From a bacterium (GTDB lineage: Bacteria > Vulcanimicrobiota > Vulcanimicrobiia > Vulcanimicrobiales > SCRA01), in NCBI GenBank assembly GCA_004298675.1, contig SCRI01000025.1:1-64000 (forward strand): a stretch of DNA of 64,000 bases. Direction: 5' to 3'. A program made the position numbers and the translations under genes. Below, piece after piece: positions 8,190 through 19,435 of the stretch; position 1 is the stretch's first letter, and each line of letters starts with the position of its first letter. A model generated the notes under the pieces. The model did no database searches. It had not been told where the DNA came from and saw nothing but the letters and a program-made list of their open reading frames with translations.

Positions 8190-9481
8190 GGACGCGCCCC
8201 CCGCGGAAGCACCACTGCCGTCGTGTAGCGGGTGAAGTAGCGTTTCGCCGCTGCTTGCAGCTGCGCGGGTGTGACGCGGGAGATCGCGGCGAGCAGCCGC
8301 TCTTCGTAGTCGGCGCCCGCGCCCTCACGCGCGAAGTTCCCCGCCAGCCACGAGCGATCGGCTAGCGTCGCACTCTCGAAGAGCAGATTACCGCGAGCCT
8401 GCGCCTTCGCCAGGCCCAGCTCCACCTGCGTCAGGGGCCCTGCCGCCAGCGTATCGACAACCGACGCCACGGTTCGCACCGCCAGCGCCGGATCGCCGCC
8501 GGCGCCGTTGGCGTACACGATCACCGCGGAGGGCACGGTATCGTAAAAATAGAGGCTCCCCACCGGCATCTCCGCGGCCGTCGGCGTCGGCACGAGCGGC
8601 GGCGCCAAACCGCGCCCGACGGCGTGGCCGATGAGCGACTCCAGAACGAAAACCGGCGCAAAGTCCGGCGCTCCCGGCGCGGGGGCATCGTAACCTAAGA
8701 CGATCCACGTCGCCGCAATGTCGCGATGGGTGACGATCTCACGCGAGCTCGCCTTGACCGGAAGCTGACTGGACACCACCACCCAGCCGGCATGGCGATC
8801 GGGAAGCGCCGCCGCAACGGTACGCTCCGCCTCCTGCAGCCCCGGAGCCGCTGCGCCGGCGCCCACGATGATCGCGCCGCCCGCCACGTAGTTCTCGCGA
8901 AAAAAATCCGCCGCGTCGACAGGCGTAATCTGGGCGATGGCGGGGGCGCTGCCCCAGGCGGGGAGAGCGGCGCTGGTCTTGGCCAAATACACGCTTCTGA
9001 CCATTTGAGCGCCGACACCCAGCCCGTCCCTGCTGGCCGCCAGCGCGCGCTGCGTAACGTAAGCCGCGGCGCGCTCGAGTGCGGGAGCGCCGAAGTCGGG
9101 ATGGGTGAGCGCGGAGGCGAAAAGCACGGCGACCGCCGCGAAGTTACTGGGCGCGGCCTCGAGATAGAAGTGCGTCTCCTGCCCTTCCACCGTATACGTG
9201 ATGGAGCCGCCGCTGAGCGCCGCAGCCAACTCCAGCGGAGTTCCGTGAACGGGTGTCTCGAGCAGCGCTTGAGCCACCACCGCCGCCAAACCAGAGCGAT
9301 TACGCGGTTGGCGATCCAATCCCGCCGGGACGAAGACCTGCATTGCCGTCACCGGAGCGCTCTCCGACGTGAGGTCGATGATGCGCGGCGCCGCAACCGC
9401 AAGCGCTGCCGCGGCATCCGCGGGCGGCGCCGGCAACAGGCCCGCCGCTGCCAACGCGACGGCGAGCAGCCACGCCTTCAT
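8186..9481 (-). CDS. M16-like peptidase homolog without zinc motif, second of a pair
   Basis: A 431-residue exported protein with the fold of the pitrilysin/M16 family. A signal peptide is visible (KAWLLAVALAAAGLLPAPPADA). The region where an active M16 enzyme has HxxEH instead reads SGLAAVVAQALLETPVHG, so zinc ligands are missing. Later features such as FFRENYVAGGAIIVGAG, FVLESLIG and TLADRSWLAGNFAR follow the M16 pattern. Bacterial M16B proteins often come as a catalytic and a noncatalytic partner; here both neighbours lack the motif. Start ATG at 9481 overlaps the preceding M16 gene by four bases. Function probably structural, chaperone-like or regulatory in the periplasm; this is inference. 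Confidence 0.8.
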   Translation of the reverse strand: MKAWLLAVALAAAGLLPAPPADAAAALAVAAPRIIDLTSESAPVTAMQVFVPAGLDRQPRNRSGLAAVVAQALLETPVHGTPLELAAALSGGSITYTVEGQETHFYLEAAPSNFAAVAVLFASALTHPDFGAPALERAAAYVTQRALAASRDGLGVGAQMVRSVYLAKTSAALPAWGSAPAIAQITPVDAADFFRENYVAGGAIIVGAGAAAPGLQEAERTVAAALPDRHAGWVVVSSQLPVKASSREIVTHRDIAATWIVLGYDAPAPGAPDFAPVFVLESLIGHAVGRGLAPPLVPTPTAAEMPVGSLYFYDTVPSAVIVYANGAGGDPALAVRTVASVVDTLAAGPLTQVELGLAKAQARGNLLFESATLADRSWLAGNFAREGAGADYEERLLAAISRVTPAQLQAAAKRYFTRYTTAVVLPRGARP

Positions 9482-10776
9482 CGCGCGCCGGCTCCGCTCG
9501 CCTGCGCCGGAGTCTGCGCCGACAGCGTCGCCACCGCCGGCACCGCGCGCAGATATTTGCGCGCGATCTCTGCCACGTACTCGGGCGTGAGCGAACGGGC
9601 CAACGTCAGGTACTCTCCTTGTTCGCCACCGTTGAGCGGCGCATATTCGGGCGATCCCTCGACAGCGTACCAGCCGAGATTGTCGGCCTGTGCCTGTACG
9701 CTCTGCAGATCGCGCAGCACATGGTAGATATACTCCCGGCGCGCCGCTTCGAAGGCCTGCGTCTCCAGCGGCCGCTGCACGGCCGCGAGCGCGTGCTCCA
9801 CCACGTCCCGAACCGCTGGTGAGGCGTCGCCCGTGACTTCCAACAGGAGAATCCCCGGGTCATGGAGTGTGATGAACTGACCGACGGCATCGGCATCCGG
9901 CACCTGCGCACGCAACGCTCGCGAGATGGAGCCGTAGCGCCCACCCAGCAGATAGTCCGCGAGAAAATCCATCGCGGTCGCGGCGCGCTGATCCTCGATG
10001 GGCGGCCCTGCAAAGGCCATGCCGAAGGCCGGACCCGCCGCCGACTCCCCCTCGCTGTTGGGCGGCGCGGAGGCAGGGACCGAGATCAGCGCTGCCTCCG
10101 CCGGTACTCCCGCGGCCTGGCCTCCGAAGGCACGCATCACGGCGTCTCCCGCGGGAGCCCCGGTCACGACCGCAATCGTGTTCTCAGCGCGGAAGGCGCG
10201 CTTGGCAAACGCAACCACTTCGGGATAGGTGATCGCGTCCAGTTGCTGCACCGCTGGAAGCGCCGCGTAGCGATCCGGGCCGCGCTCGAAGAGCGCACCG
10301 AAGAGTCGCGCACGCAGTTGCGCGTCGGGATCCGCGCCAGCAGCGGCGGCCTCCACGGCCACCGATTCCCGCGCGCGCTTGAAACCGTCCGGCGTCAGCG
10401 TAGGGCGGACGTAATCGTAGAACGCCGCACGCGCGATCTCCGCCGCCGCCGCTGCCGGCACGACGGCCGTTATCTGCACCGCGTCAGGGAAGGTCGTGAT
10501 CTGCAGGCGTCCGCCGACGTCTTGAACCAGCACCGCCAGAGGCTCGCGCCGGCCGGCGGAGGCGGCTACCGACTCGGCCGTAAGCTGCGCGAGCCCCGCT
10601 AGCGGCTCCGCGAAGCCCGCCGACGGTGCACGGAACCAGAGCTCGACAGCGCTCAAGCGCGCGGAACTCGCGCTCCGCACGATGGTGCGAGCGGGATGCT
10701 CGCCGGCGGCTGCTCCGGCAAGCGGAGCGGCCGCAACGGCCAACGCGAGTACGGCGGAACACAGGCGGCAGATCAT
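9478..10776 (-). CDS. M16-like peptidase homolog without zinc motif, first of a pair
   Basis: A 432-residue M16-family protein with a signal peptide (ICRLCSAVLALAVAAAPLAGAAA). The first domain contains LAGLAQLTAESVA where HxxEH is expected, so it also lacks the catalytic zinc site. The family-typical YPEVVAFAKRAFRAENTIAVVTG and FLADYLLGGRYGSISRALR segments are present, the latter resembling the glycine-rich turn of the M16 C-terminal domain. Start ATG at 10776 is chosen because it directly precedes the signal peptide; an upstream extension to 10920 would run back inside ftsH. It follows ftsH by 10 bases and overlaps the second M16 gene by four. Confidence 0.8.
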   Translation of the reverse strand: MICRLCSAVLALAVAAAPLAGAAAGEHPARTIVRSASSARLSAVELWFRAPSAGFAEPLAGLAQLTAESVAASAGRREPLAVLVQDVGGRLQITTFPDAVQITAVVPAAAAAEIARAAFYDYVRPTLTPDGFKRARESVAVEAAAAGADPDAQLRARLFGALFERGPDRYAALPAVQQLDAITYPEVVAFAKRAFRAENTIAVVTGAPAGDAVMRAFGGQAAGVPAEAALISVPASAPPNSEGESAAGPAFGMAFAGPPIEDQRAATAMDFLADYLLGGRYGSISRALRAQVPDADAVGQFITLHDPGILLLEVTGDASPAVRDVVEHALAAVQRPLETQAFEAARREYIYHVLRDLQSVQAQADNLGWYAVEGSPEYAPLNGGEQGEYLTLARSLTPEYVAEIARKYLRAVPAVATLSAQTPAQASGAGAR

Positions 10777-10786
10777 CCTGCCGGCG

Positions 10787-12703
<1,917 letters not shown>

Positions 12704-12805
12704 CGCGTTTAACCATTGGCGGGTCGGCCGATGCGCGGCCGGAGCCCGTTCCTTTCTGAGCCGTTCCGGCAGGACACGGGCGTGCCTGCGGGGGACGCTA
12801 GCTTC

Positions 12806-13402
12806 CTAATCCCGGTATACCCATGGGTGGAGTCGAGCGAGGTACGGGAGGTGGCGGTACGATTCCTGGTAATCCAGACCGTACCCTACAACGAATTCAT
12901 CCGGGGCCTCCATTCCCACGTACTCCACCGGCACTTCCACGCAACGGTGGTATGGCTTGTCCAGGAGGGCGCAGGCGGCAAGCGATGCCGGTCCCCTGCC
13001 GCCGAAGACCGCGCGCAGATAGTGCAGGGTATGGCCGTTGTCGACGATGTCCTCCACGATCAAGACGTGGCGCCCCTCCAAGCTCTCCGAGGTGTCTTTC
13101 AAGAGCCGGACCTCTCCCGAAGAGCGCCGGGCGTTGCCGTACGACGAGACGGCGATGAAGTCGAGCGTGATCTGGTCGGGTGCCATGCCGGCCCGCTGGA
13201 GCGCTCGCGCCAAGTCGGCGGTGAAGAACAGCGCGCCCTTGAGCACGCCGACCACCAGAACCTTGCGGTCGCGATAGTCGGTTGCGATGCGCGCGGCCAG
13301 ACGGTCTGTGGCCATACGAATCGCCTGATCGTCGAAGACGACCGCCGCGATGCCTTCGGGAAGCGTCGTTTCAGTTTCGGTCCGGTTCACTATCCTCACC
13401 AT
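12806..13402 (-). CDS. hpt: Hypoxanthine phosphoribosyltransferase
   Basis: Purine salvage enzyme converting hypoxanthine or guanine plus PRPP to IMP or GMP in the cytoplasm. The 198-residue protein has the PRPP loop VLIVEDIVDNGHTL at about 112-125, the base/pyrophosphate region VLKGALFFTADLAR at about 53-66 and the C-terminal VVGYGLDYQESYRHLPYLA of the type I PRTase family. Start ATG at 13402 makes it overlap tilS by 32 bases; GTG at about 13388 is an alternative that shortens the overlap. It lies between tilS and ftsH. Confidence 0.95.
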   Translation of the reverse strand: MVRIVNRTETETTLPEGIAAVVFDDQAIRMATDRLAARIATDYRDRKVLVVGVLKGALFFTADLARALQRAGMAPDQITLDFIAVSSYGNARRSSGEVRLLKDTSESLEGRHVLIVEDIVDNGHTLHYLRAVFGGRGPASLAACALLDKPYHRCVEVPVEYVGMEAPDEFVVGYGLDYQESYRHLPYLARLHPWVYRD

Positions 13403-14351
13403 CGGTCGTGACGCGCCGTTCGAGCATGCCGGCGCCGATCACCACTTCTTCACCTTTGCGAACGAAGAATCGTCCGCGCCGCCCTTGGGCGGCGGCCTCA
13501 GCCAGCCGGTCGAGATGCTCGAAGGCCAGGTCACGGCCACCCAGCCACAAGCGCAAAACGCGCCGTAGCAACGGGCGTGGAAGCTCGCCGATCCGCTCGT
13601 CCAGCCCCCCCTCTTCCGCCGCCGACAGGCTCAACGCCTCCGCGGCGCGCTCGTCGAGATAGGCGTCCTCCTCACGGGCCAGGTGCGCCAAGCGAGCGAT
13701 GGCCTGGTCAGCCGAGGGTTCCACCTCACGTAGATGCTGCAGCAGCACACGGAGGCGGTTGCGCCGGTAGCGGGCGTCGGCGTTGGTCTCGTCCAGTGCG
13801 TACGGCAGCCCATGGGCATGGCAATAGGCCCGCAGCTCGCCGTGCCCACGCCCCAGCAGGGGCCGCAACAGCACCAAGCCGCTACCCATGGGCCGCTGCT
13901 GCGGCATCCCGGCCAGGCCGCGCAATCCGGTACCGCGCACCAGCGCCAGCAGCACCGTTTCCACCTGATCTTCCAGGGTATGCGCAGTGGCGATCGCCGT
14001 ACAGCCCCGCGCCAGCGCCATCGTCGCCAGCGCGTCGTAGCGGCCGGCACGCAGCGTCGCCTCGTCACCAGCCGGCCCTTGCAGCACCGTGCTCTGGAAC
14101 GGCAGGCCCAAGCGCGAGGCCACGCCCAGGGCCACCCCTTCGTCCCGCTCCGCCGCCGCCCGCAGCGCGTGGTTCACGTGCAATACCACCAGCGGGAGGC
14201 CAGATACACGGGCCGTCGCGGCAGCCGCAGCCGTCAGCGCCACGGAATCCGGTCCACCGCTGCAGGCCAAGGCGACGCCGCCTGGGGGCGTAGCCGCCAG
14301 CGCCTCGGCCAGGCCATGCTCCAACTCCTCGAACGGCTTGGCTCCCCTCAT
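13371..14351 (-). CDS. tilS: tRNA(Ile)-lysidine synthase
   Basis: Modifies the wobble cytidine of the minor tRNA-Ile(CAU) to lysidine using lysine and ATP, changing its decoding from AUG to AUA. The ATP-pyrophosphatase P-loop SGGPDS is at residues 31-36, with LHVNHALR near 57-64 and ATAHTLEDQVETVLLALVRG near 120-139 as typical TilS motifs. At 326 residues it is the short form with an N-terminal catalytic domain and a partial C-terminal region. It overlaps smpB by four bases and hpt by 32. Confidence 0.95.
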   Translation of the reverse strand: MRGAKPFEELEHGLAEALAATPPGGVALACSGGPDSVALTAAAAATARVSGLPLVVLHVNHALRAAAERDEGVALGVASRLGLPFQSTVLQGPAGDEATLRAGRYDALATMALARGCTAIATAHTLEDQVETVLLALVRGTGLRGLAGMPQQRPMGSGLVLLRPLLGRGHGELRAYCHAHGLPYALDETNADARYRRNRLRVLLQHLREVEPSADQAIARLAHLAREEDAYLDERAAEALSLSAAEEGGLDERIGELPRPLLRRVLRLWLGGRDLAFEHLDRLAEAAAQGRRGRFFVRKGEEVVIGAGMLERRVTTDGEDSEPDRN

Positions 14352-14845
14352 CGCCGGGCCCGCTCCAGCTCCCGGCGCGCCTCGCGCTCCCGCACGCTCT
14401 CGCGCTTGTCGTGCAGCTTCTTGCCCCGCGCCACACCCAGCGCGATCTTCGCCCGCCCGCGCGACCAGAAGAGACGCAACGGGACGATCGTGAGCCCCTT
14501 TTCCTGCGTCTTGGCGATCAAACGTTTGATCTCGGCGGCATGCAGCAGCAGCTTACGCGGCCGCAGCGGCTCGTGCGGCTCGATGCGGCCCGGATCGTAC
14601 GGCGCGATATGCATCCCTACCAGCCACACCTCGCCGCTGCGCACCCGCGCGTAGGCTTCAGCCAGCGAGCCGCCGCCGCGGCGCAGGCTCTTGACCTCCG
14701 TGCCCTGCAGCACTAAACCGGCATCCACGGTCTCCAAGATCTCGAATTCATGGCGAGCGCGACGATTGTCGATGGCGGGCGAGCCGGTGCCTTTGGCCTC
14801 CGCCTCGGCCTTGGCGGCGAGCCGTTGCTGCTTGTTCTTCGTCAC
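14348..14845 (-). CDS. smpB: SsrA-binding protein SmpB
   Basis: Binds tmRNA and brings it to stalled ribosomes for trans-translation. The 165-residue protein has the characteristic core NRRARHEFEILETVDAGLVL, GTEVKSLRRG, APYDPG and the basic tail GKKLHDKRES with a long charged C-terminal helix that enters the mRNA channel. The N-terminal 25 residues are an extra charged extension. It follows the thioesterase gene by six bases and overlaps tilS by four. No ssrA gene is in the window. Confidence 0.97.
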   Translation of the reverse strand: MTKNKQQRLAAKAEAEAKGTGSPAIDNRRARHEFEILETVDAGLVLQGTEVKSLRRGGGSLAEAYARVRSGEVWLVGMHIAPYDPGRIEPHEPLRPRKLLLHAAEIKRLIAKTQEKGLTIVPLRLFWSRGRAKIALGVARGKKLHDKRESVREREARRELERARR

Positions 14846-14851
14846 GTTAGT

Positions 14852-15262
14852 CTACGAAAGACCCTTGTCGACGAACTTGCCGCTGGCCTCGCAGAGCAGC
14901 GTGCCTTCGGCATCGCACAGCGTCGACTCGACGGTCAGTACGTGACGCCTGCGCTCGGTGATGCGGCCACGCAACTCCAGCGGCGCGTCGACGGGGGCTG
15001 GCTTGCGGAAGCGCACGTTGACGCTGGCGGTCATGCCGCTTGCCCCCGCGCGCAGCGCGGCATGGGCCATAGCCTCGTCCAGCAGGGTCATGACGATGCC
15101 GCCGTGCAGGATCCCGCGCCAGCCTTGGAACTGCATGGGGATGCTCACGCGCGCGTGCACGCCGTCGTCACCGTCAGGTTCGAAGCGCAGGTGCAGACCG
15201 ATGGGGTTGTCGGAGCCGCATGCAAAACAGGTGCCGTCGTCGACCGGCGCTAGATCACTCAT
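14852..15262 (-). CDS. PaaI-type hotdog-fold thioesterase
   Basis: A 136-residue protein of the 4HBT/PaaI hotdog superfamily, presumably hydrolysing an acyl-CoA or aryl-CoA. The active-site helix motif HGGIVMTLLDEAMAHAA (about 52-68) is complete, and VNVRFRKPAPVDAPLELRG is the typical central strand pair. Residues CFACG near 10-14 give two cysteines that could bind a metal, as in many PaaI-like proteins. Start ATG at 15262 overlaps the TPR gene stop by eight bases; the longer open frame upstream lies inside that gene. The substrate is unknown. Confidence 0.88.
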   Translation of the reverse strand: MSDLAPVDDGTCFACGSDNPIGLHLRFEPDGDDGVHARVSIPMQFQGWRGILHGGIVMTLLDEAMAHAALRAGASGMTASVNVRFRKPAPVDAPLELRGRITERRRHVLTVESTLCDAEGTLLCEASGKFVDKGLS

Positions 15263-16094
15263 TAGCGCCCCCTTCGCGCCGCACCCGGCGCGCATCCTCG
15301 ACGCGGCCTTGATCCTCCAGCGCGCGCGCCAGCAGCGCGCGCCCGTAGCGGCCACCCTCACCAACGCCGTGGGGGTCGAGCTCGAGGCAGCGCTCTAAGA
15401 AACGCACGGCTGCGGCGCCATGACCGCCCGCCAGCGCGGCTTCACCCAAAAGGTAATAGGCGTCGGCATAGCCCGGCAAGCTATTGGTCACGTCGATCAA
15501 AGCCGCCAGCGCGCGCACGGGCTGACGCAAGACCCGCAACTCGAGCTGCGCCAGGTATTCGCCGGCCAACGGATCGCGCGGTTCGATACGCAGGGCCTGC
15601 GTCAACTCGCCCTTGGCCTCCGCCGCGCGGTGGAGGTCGAAGGCGAGTATCGCCAACCCCACGTGGGCAGCGGCCGCATGCGGGTCCAGAGCCGCGGCGC
15701 GCAGGAACGCGGCGCGGGCACGCGCCCGCAGATCGAGGCCGGCGCGCGTGGGAAGCAGCTCCGCGAATCCCGCCAGGGCGCTGGCGGAGGCATCGGCCGG
15801 TACCTGCGCGGCTCGCTGCTCCAGCTCGTCAACCAGCGCCGGAACGGCGTGGCCGGCGCGCACCGCGGCGGCCGCGTAGAATGCGTCGGCCAGGGCGTCA
15901 CCGGGACGCGCGGCGTGGGCGGCGTCAAATTCGTCCCGCGCCCGTCCAAACGCGCGGGCGTAGAAGTCGTGCAGCCCCGCGTCCATCGCGCTCGTATAGT
16001 CGGCAGCGCGATCGGCACCCGCGGCGGCCGCGCCGGCTGCGCTGCACGCGGCCAGCATCAAGCTCAGCGCGGCGGCGCGCCACGCGGCGCGCAT
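15255..16094 (-). CDS. TPR-repeat lipoprotein
   Basis: A 279-residue protein that begins with a hydrophobic stretch ending in LAAC, a plausible lipobox, so it is probably exported and lipid-anchored. Alanine-rich helical repeats of tetratricopeptide type follow, e.g. DYTSAMDAGLHDFYARAFG, LRAAALDPHAAAAHVGLAIL, LTQALRIEPRDPLAGEYLA and LERCLELDPHG. TPR proteins mediate protein-protein contacts; no catalytic motif is seen. Start ATG at 16094 overlaps the stop of the phosphoesterase gene by one base (TGATG). An open frame reaching 16571 is a shadow of that gene. Confidence 0.82.
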   Translation of the reverse strand: MRAAWRAAALSLMLAACSAAGAAAAGADRAADYTSAMDAGLHDFYARAFGRARDEFDAAHAARPGDALADAFYAAAAVRAGHAVPALVDELEQRAAQVPADASASALAGFAELLPTRAGLDLRARARAAFLRAAALDPHAAAAHVGLAILAFDLHRAAEAKGELTQALRIEPRDPLAGEYLAQLELRVLRQPVRALAALIDVTNSLPGYADAYYLLGEAALAGGHGAAAVRFLERCLELDPHGVGEGGRYGRALLARALEDQGRVEDARRVRREGGANE

Positions 16095-16819
16095 CACCGG
16101 CCGAGCGTAAGGCGCTGAGCCAACTGCTCCGGCAAGCTGCAGGCATGGATCTTGCGCTGAACGCGCTCGATCTCGTACGGCACGCGCAGCACGCGCACCA
16201 GCCTCAGCTCCGGCTCGTAGAAGCCGAACGAGGCGGCCGGATTGAAGTCTCTGGGCTGGCCGACGCTGCCCACGTTGACGATGTAGCGGCACTCCGGGTC
16301 GAGCACGATCTCGCCGCCCTGCGTGAGCGATTGATGCGTGATCCGGCCCTGTGCATTCAGCACGTAGCACTCCGCGATGTGCGAGTGACCGATGAAGATC
16401 AGCGGCGCGTCGCTGGCGCCGAAGGCTCGCGCCGCCGCCGCGTCGTCGAGAATGTATTCGAAATAGCGCTCCGGCGAGCCGTGCACCATGAGAAAGTCGC
16501 CGACGCGCATCTCGTAATCGAGCGATCCCAGCCAACGGCGCGTCTCGTCGTCGATGACGCCTTGCGTCCAAACGATCGCGCGACGCGCGATGGGGTTGAA
16601 ATACTCGACGCCGAAGTTGTCGATGGCCGCCACGTCGTGGTTGCCGAGCACGCAGCGCGTGTCACGTTCGCGCAGCAGCCGCGCGCACTCGTTCGGATTG
16701 GGACCATAACCGACGACGTCTCCTAGACAGAGGACGTCGTCGTCCGCGCGTAACTCGGCGCAACACGCCTCGAGCGCCTCGAGGTTCCCGTGAATGTCCG
16801 AGAGGATGGCGTATCGCAC
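16094..16819 (-). CDS. Calcineurin-like metallophosphoesterase
   Basis: A 241-residue cytoplasmic phosphodiesterase or phosphatase. All metal-binding motifs of the family are present: DIH with Asp8 and His10, GDVVGYG with Asp34, GNHD with Asn60 and His61, VHG with His113, and GHSH with His145 and His147. The arrangement resembles YfcE/MJ0936-like enzymes, which hydrolyse cyclic or phosphodiester bonds with Mn; the natural substrate is not known. It follows moeA by 15 bases and is coupled to the TPR lipoprotein gene. Confidence 0.92.
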   Translation of the reverse strand: MRYAILSDIHGNLEALEACCAELRADDDVLCLGDVVGYGPNPNECARLLRERDTRCVLGNHDVAAIDNFGVEYFNPIARRAIVWTQGVIDDETRRWLGSLDYEMRVGDFLMVHGSPERYFEYILDDAAAARAFGASDAPLIFIGHSHIAECYVLNAQGRITHQSLTQGGEIVLDPECRYIVNVGSVGQPRDFNPAASFGFYEPELRLVRVLRVPYEIERVQRKIHACSLPEQLAQRLTLGR

Positions 16820-16834
16820 CGCGGTGGCCTTCGC

Positions 16835-18085
16835 TCAGGGCAAGGGGTATACCTCGACGTGCTCCCCCGCAGCCAGCTCTCCGCGCTCTGGGGCCACGCG
16901 CACGTAGCCGTCGGCGCGTGCCAGCAGCGCAACGTGACTCGACCGCAGACGCAGCGGGCGCGCCACCGTTGCGGCACCGTCGCGCACGAGCGCAACGGGC
17001 ACGAACCACGTCCAATCGCGCCGTCCGTGAATCGCCGTGGCGAGACGCGCGGTCAGCGGCGCCGGCACCGGCGCAGCGGCGCCGCAGAGCGCATCGATCA
17101 GCGGGCGCGCGACGGCTAGCAAAATAGTGACGGCGGAGGTAGGGTTCCCGGGCAGACCCACGATCGGCTTGCCCCCGGCGAGCGCGAACACGGTCGGCTT
17201 TCCGGGCTTCACTTTGATGCCGTGGACGACGACGCCGGGCTCGCCCAGCGCCTCGAGCGCTCGCGGTGTGAGATCGCGCACGCCCACGCTCGATCCGCCG
17301 GTCAGCACCACGGCGTCGCAACGCGTTAGCGCCTCACGCAACGCGTGCTCGAGCTCGCGCTCGTCGTCGCGCACGTGCGGCAACTGCAGCGCTCGCGCCC
17401 CCATGCGCTCCAACACGGCCCCGATCGCGTAGCGGTTGGAGTCGCGCACCTGTCCAACGCCCGGCTCGCTCGCCGGCGGGACCAACTCGTCGCCGGTCGA
17501 GAGCACGCCGACCGTTGGACGCGTCAGCACCGCCACACGCTCCCAACCCAGCGTCGCCAGCAGACCCATGTCGACACCGCGCAGACGCCTGCCGCGGCCC
17601 AGCACGACCTCTCCGCGCGTGAGGTCCTCACCGGGCTGCGTCACGTACTCGCCCGCCCGTACGGACGCGCGCGCTTCGACGGCAGCGTCCCCCGCCGCGC
17701 GCGTCTCTTCCTGCGGAATGACGGCATCGCTACCCTCGGGCAGCACGCCGCCGGTGGGAATGCGCATCGCCTCGCCGCGTCCCAGCGGTTGCGGCGGCGG
17801 CAGGCCCATGCGGATCTCACCGGTCACGCGCAGGGTCACGGGCGTGCTCGCGAGATCGGCGGCGCGCACGGCGTATCCATCCATCATCGAGCGCGGATCC
17901 CGCGGGACGGCAGCCTCCGCGCGCGCATCGCGCGCCAGGACGCGTCCCACGCCGTCGGCCAAGGGAATCTCCTCGACGGAGCGCAGCGGCGGGCGCCACA
18001 GCGAGAGAAATCGCGCTACCGCGGCCTCCGGCGCCGGCAGGCGCGCCGCGTCGAAACCGCGTTCGGGTAGGAGTGCATCGCTCAT
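16835..18085 (-). CDS. moeA: Molybdopterin molybdenumtransferase MoeA
   Basis: Inserts molybdate into adenylated molybdopterin, completing the cofactor used by NarG further along the window. The 416-residue protein has normal length. Motifs include MMDGYAVRAAD near 67-77, the MoaB-like core STGDELVPP and LTGGSSVGVRDLTP, the KVKPGKPT loop and GLPGNPTSAV, followed by the C-terminal domain IV. It is the first gene of the minus-strand row leading to ftsH, and is divergent from serS with a 60-base gap. No other cofactor genes (moaA, moaC, mobA) are in the window. Confidence 0.96.
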   Translation of the reverse strand: MSDALLPERGFDAARLPAPEAAVARFLSLWRPPLRSVEEIPLADGVGRVLARDARAEAAVPRDPRSMMDGYAVRAADLASTPVTLRVTGEIRMGLPPPQPLGRGEAMRIPTGGVLPEGSDAVIPQEETRAAGDAAVEARASVRAGEYVTQPGEDLTRGEVVLGRGRRLRGVDMGLLATLGWERVAVLTRPTVGVLSTGDELVPPASEPGVGQVRDSNRYAIGAVLERMGARALQLPHVRDDERELEHALREALTRCDAVVLTGGSSVGVRDLTPRALEALGEPGVVVHGIKVKPGKPTVFALAGGKPIVGLPGNPTSAVTILLAVARPLIDALCGAAAPVPAPLTARLATAIHGRRDWTWFVPVALVRDGAATVARPLRLRSSHVALLARADGYVRVAPERGELAAGEHVEVYPLP

Positions 18086-18145
18086 TGACGGTAAGAACGC
18101 CCTTTCTACTTCTAGCAGTTTCTTCCGGAAGGGCTCGATCCGTTC

Positions 18146-19420
18146 ATGCTCGATCGCACGTTACTCCGCCACGACCCCGAGGCGGTCCGCCGCTCGCTGC
18201 GCCGTCGCGGCCAGGACGAGAGCAGCGTCGACCGCCTCGTCGAGCTGGATCGCGCGGCGCGCGAAGCACAGACACGGTCGGACGCACTGAAAGCGGAGAA
18301 GAACGCGCTCTCCGCTACGATTGGAAAGGCCGCCGACAAGAAGGCGGCCGCCGCCGCGTTGCGGCCGCGGCTTGCGGCGATCGACGCGCAGATCGAAGCC
18401 TCCGACGCGGCCTGCGCCGCGGCGGGCGCAGAGATCGACGAGCGCATCCAACAGCTCCCCAATCTCCTAGCCACCGCCGTTCCCGACGGCTTGGACGAGA
18501 GCGCCAACGTTACCGTACGCACGTGGGGGACGCCACGCGCCTTCGATTTCGAACCGAAACCACACTGGGATCTCGGCGAGGCGCTGGGTATCCTCGACTT
18601 CGAGCGGGCCCGTAAACTGGCCGGCGCGCGCTTCGCTGTGTTCAGCGGCGACGGCGCGCGGCTGGAGCGCGCCATCACCGCGTTCTTCTTGGACCGCGCC
18701 GCCCGGGCCGGCTACCGTGAGATGGCGCCACCCATCATCGTCAACCGCGAAACCATGTGGTCGACCGGTCAGCTCACCAAGTTCAGCGATGACATGTTCC
18801 ATCTCGACGATTGGGATTTCTTCCTGATTCCAACGGCGGAGGTGCCGCTGACCGCGCTGCATCGCGACGAGATCCTCGACGGCGCGATACTGCCGGCGCG
18901 CTACACGGCCTATACGCCCTGCTTCCGCAAAGAGGCGGGCGCCGCTGGGCGCGACACGCGCGGACTGATCAGGCAACACCAGTTCGACAAGGTGGAACTG
19001 GTCTGGCTGACGCTGCCCGAAGCGAGCTTCGACGCGCTCGAGCAACTTACCGCGGACGCCGAGCGGCTGCTCCAAGAGTTGGAGCTGCCGTTCCGTACCG
19101 TCGCGCTGTGCGGCGGCGACACGGGCTTCAACGCGGCGATGACCTACGATCTGGAGGTCTGGCTGCCCAGCCAAGGAGTCTATCGAGAGATCAGCTCTTG
19201 CAGCAACTGCACGGACTTTCAAGCGCGGCGCGCGAGCATCCGCTTCCGGCGCGAGCCCAAAAGCAAGCCCGAGTTCGTGCACACCCTCAATGGCTCGGGT
19301 CTGGCGGTGGGGCGAACGCTCATCGCCGTCCTAGAAAACTACCAGCAAGCCGACGGAAGCATCCGCGTGCCCGCTGCACTGGTTCCTTACCTAGGCGGTC
19401 AGCGCACCATCGGGGGCTAG
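18146..19420 (+). CDS. serS: Seryl-tRNA synthetase
   Basis: Charges tRNA-Ser with serine (class II aminoacyl-tRNA synthetase, cytoplasm). The 424-residue protein has an N-terminal coiled-coil arm (about 1-105) that contacts the long variable arm of tRNA-Ser. Class II motif 2 is at [21 protein letters not shown] (starts CFRKEAG) and motif 3 at [17 protein letters not shown] near the C-terminus; TAEVPLT is the serine-binding TxE motif. Start ATG at 18146. A matching tRNA-Ser(UGA) is found at 27876. Confidence 0.97.
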   Translation: MLDRTLLRHDPEAVRRSLRRRGQDESSVDRLVELDRAAREAQTRSDALKAEKNALSATIGKAADKKAAAAALRPRLAAIDAQIEASDAACAAAGAEIDERIQQLPNLLATAVPDGLDESANVTVRTWGTPRAFDFEPKPHWDLGEALGILDFERARKLAGARFAVFSGDGARLERAITAFFLDRAARAGYREMAPPIIVNRETMWSTGQLTKFSDDMFHLDDWDFFLIPTAEVPLTALHRDEILDGAILPARYTAYTPCFRKEAGAAGRDTRGLIRQHQFDKVELVWLTLPEASFDALEQLTADAERLLQELELPFRTVALCGGDTGFNAAMTYDLEVWLPSQGVYREISSCSNCTDFQARRASIRFRREPKSKPEFVHTLNGSGLAVGRTLIAVLENYQQADGSIRVPAALVPYLGGQRTIGG

Positions 19421-19435
19421 CGCAGAGCCCACGCC

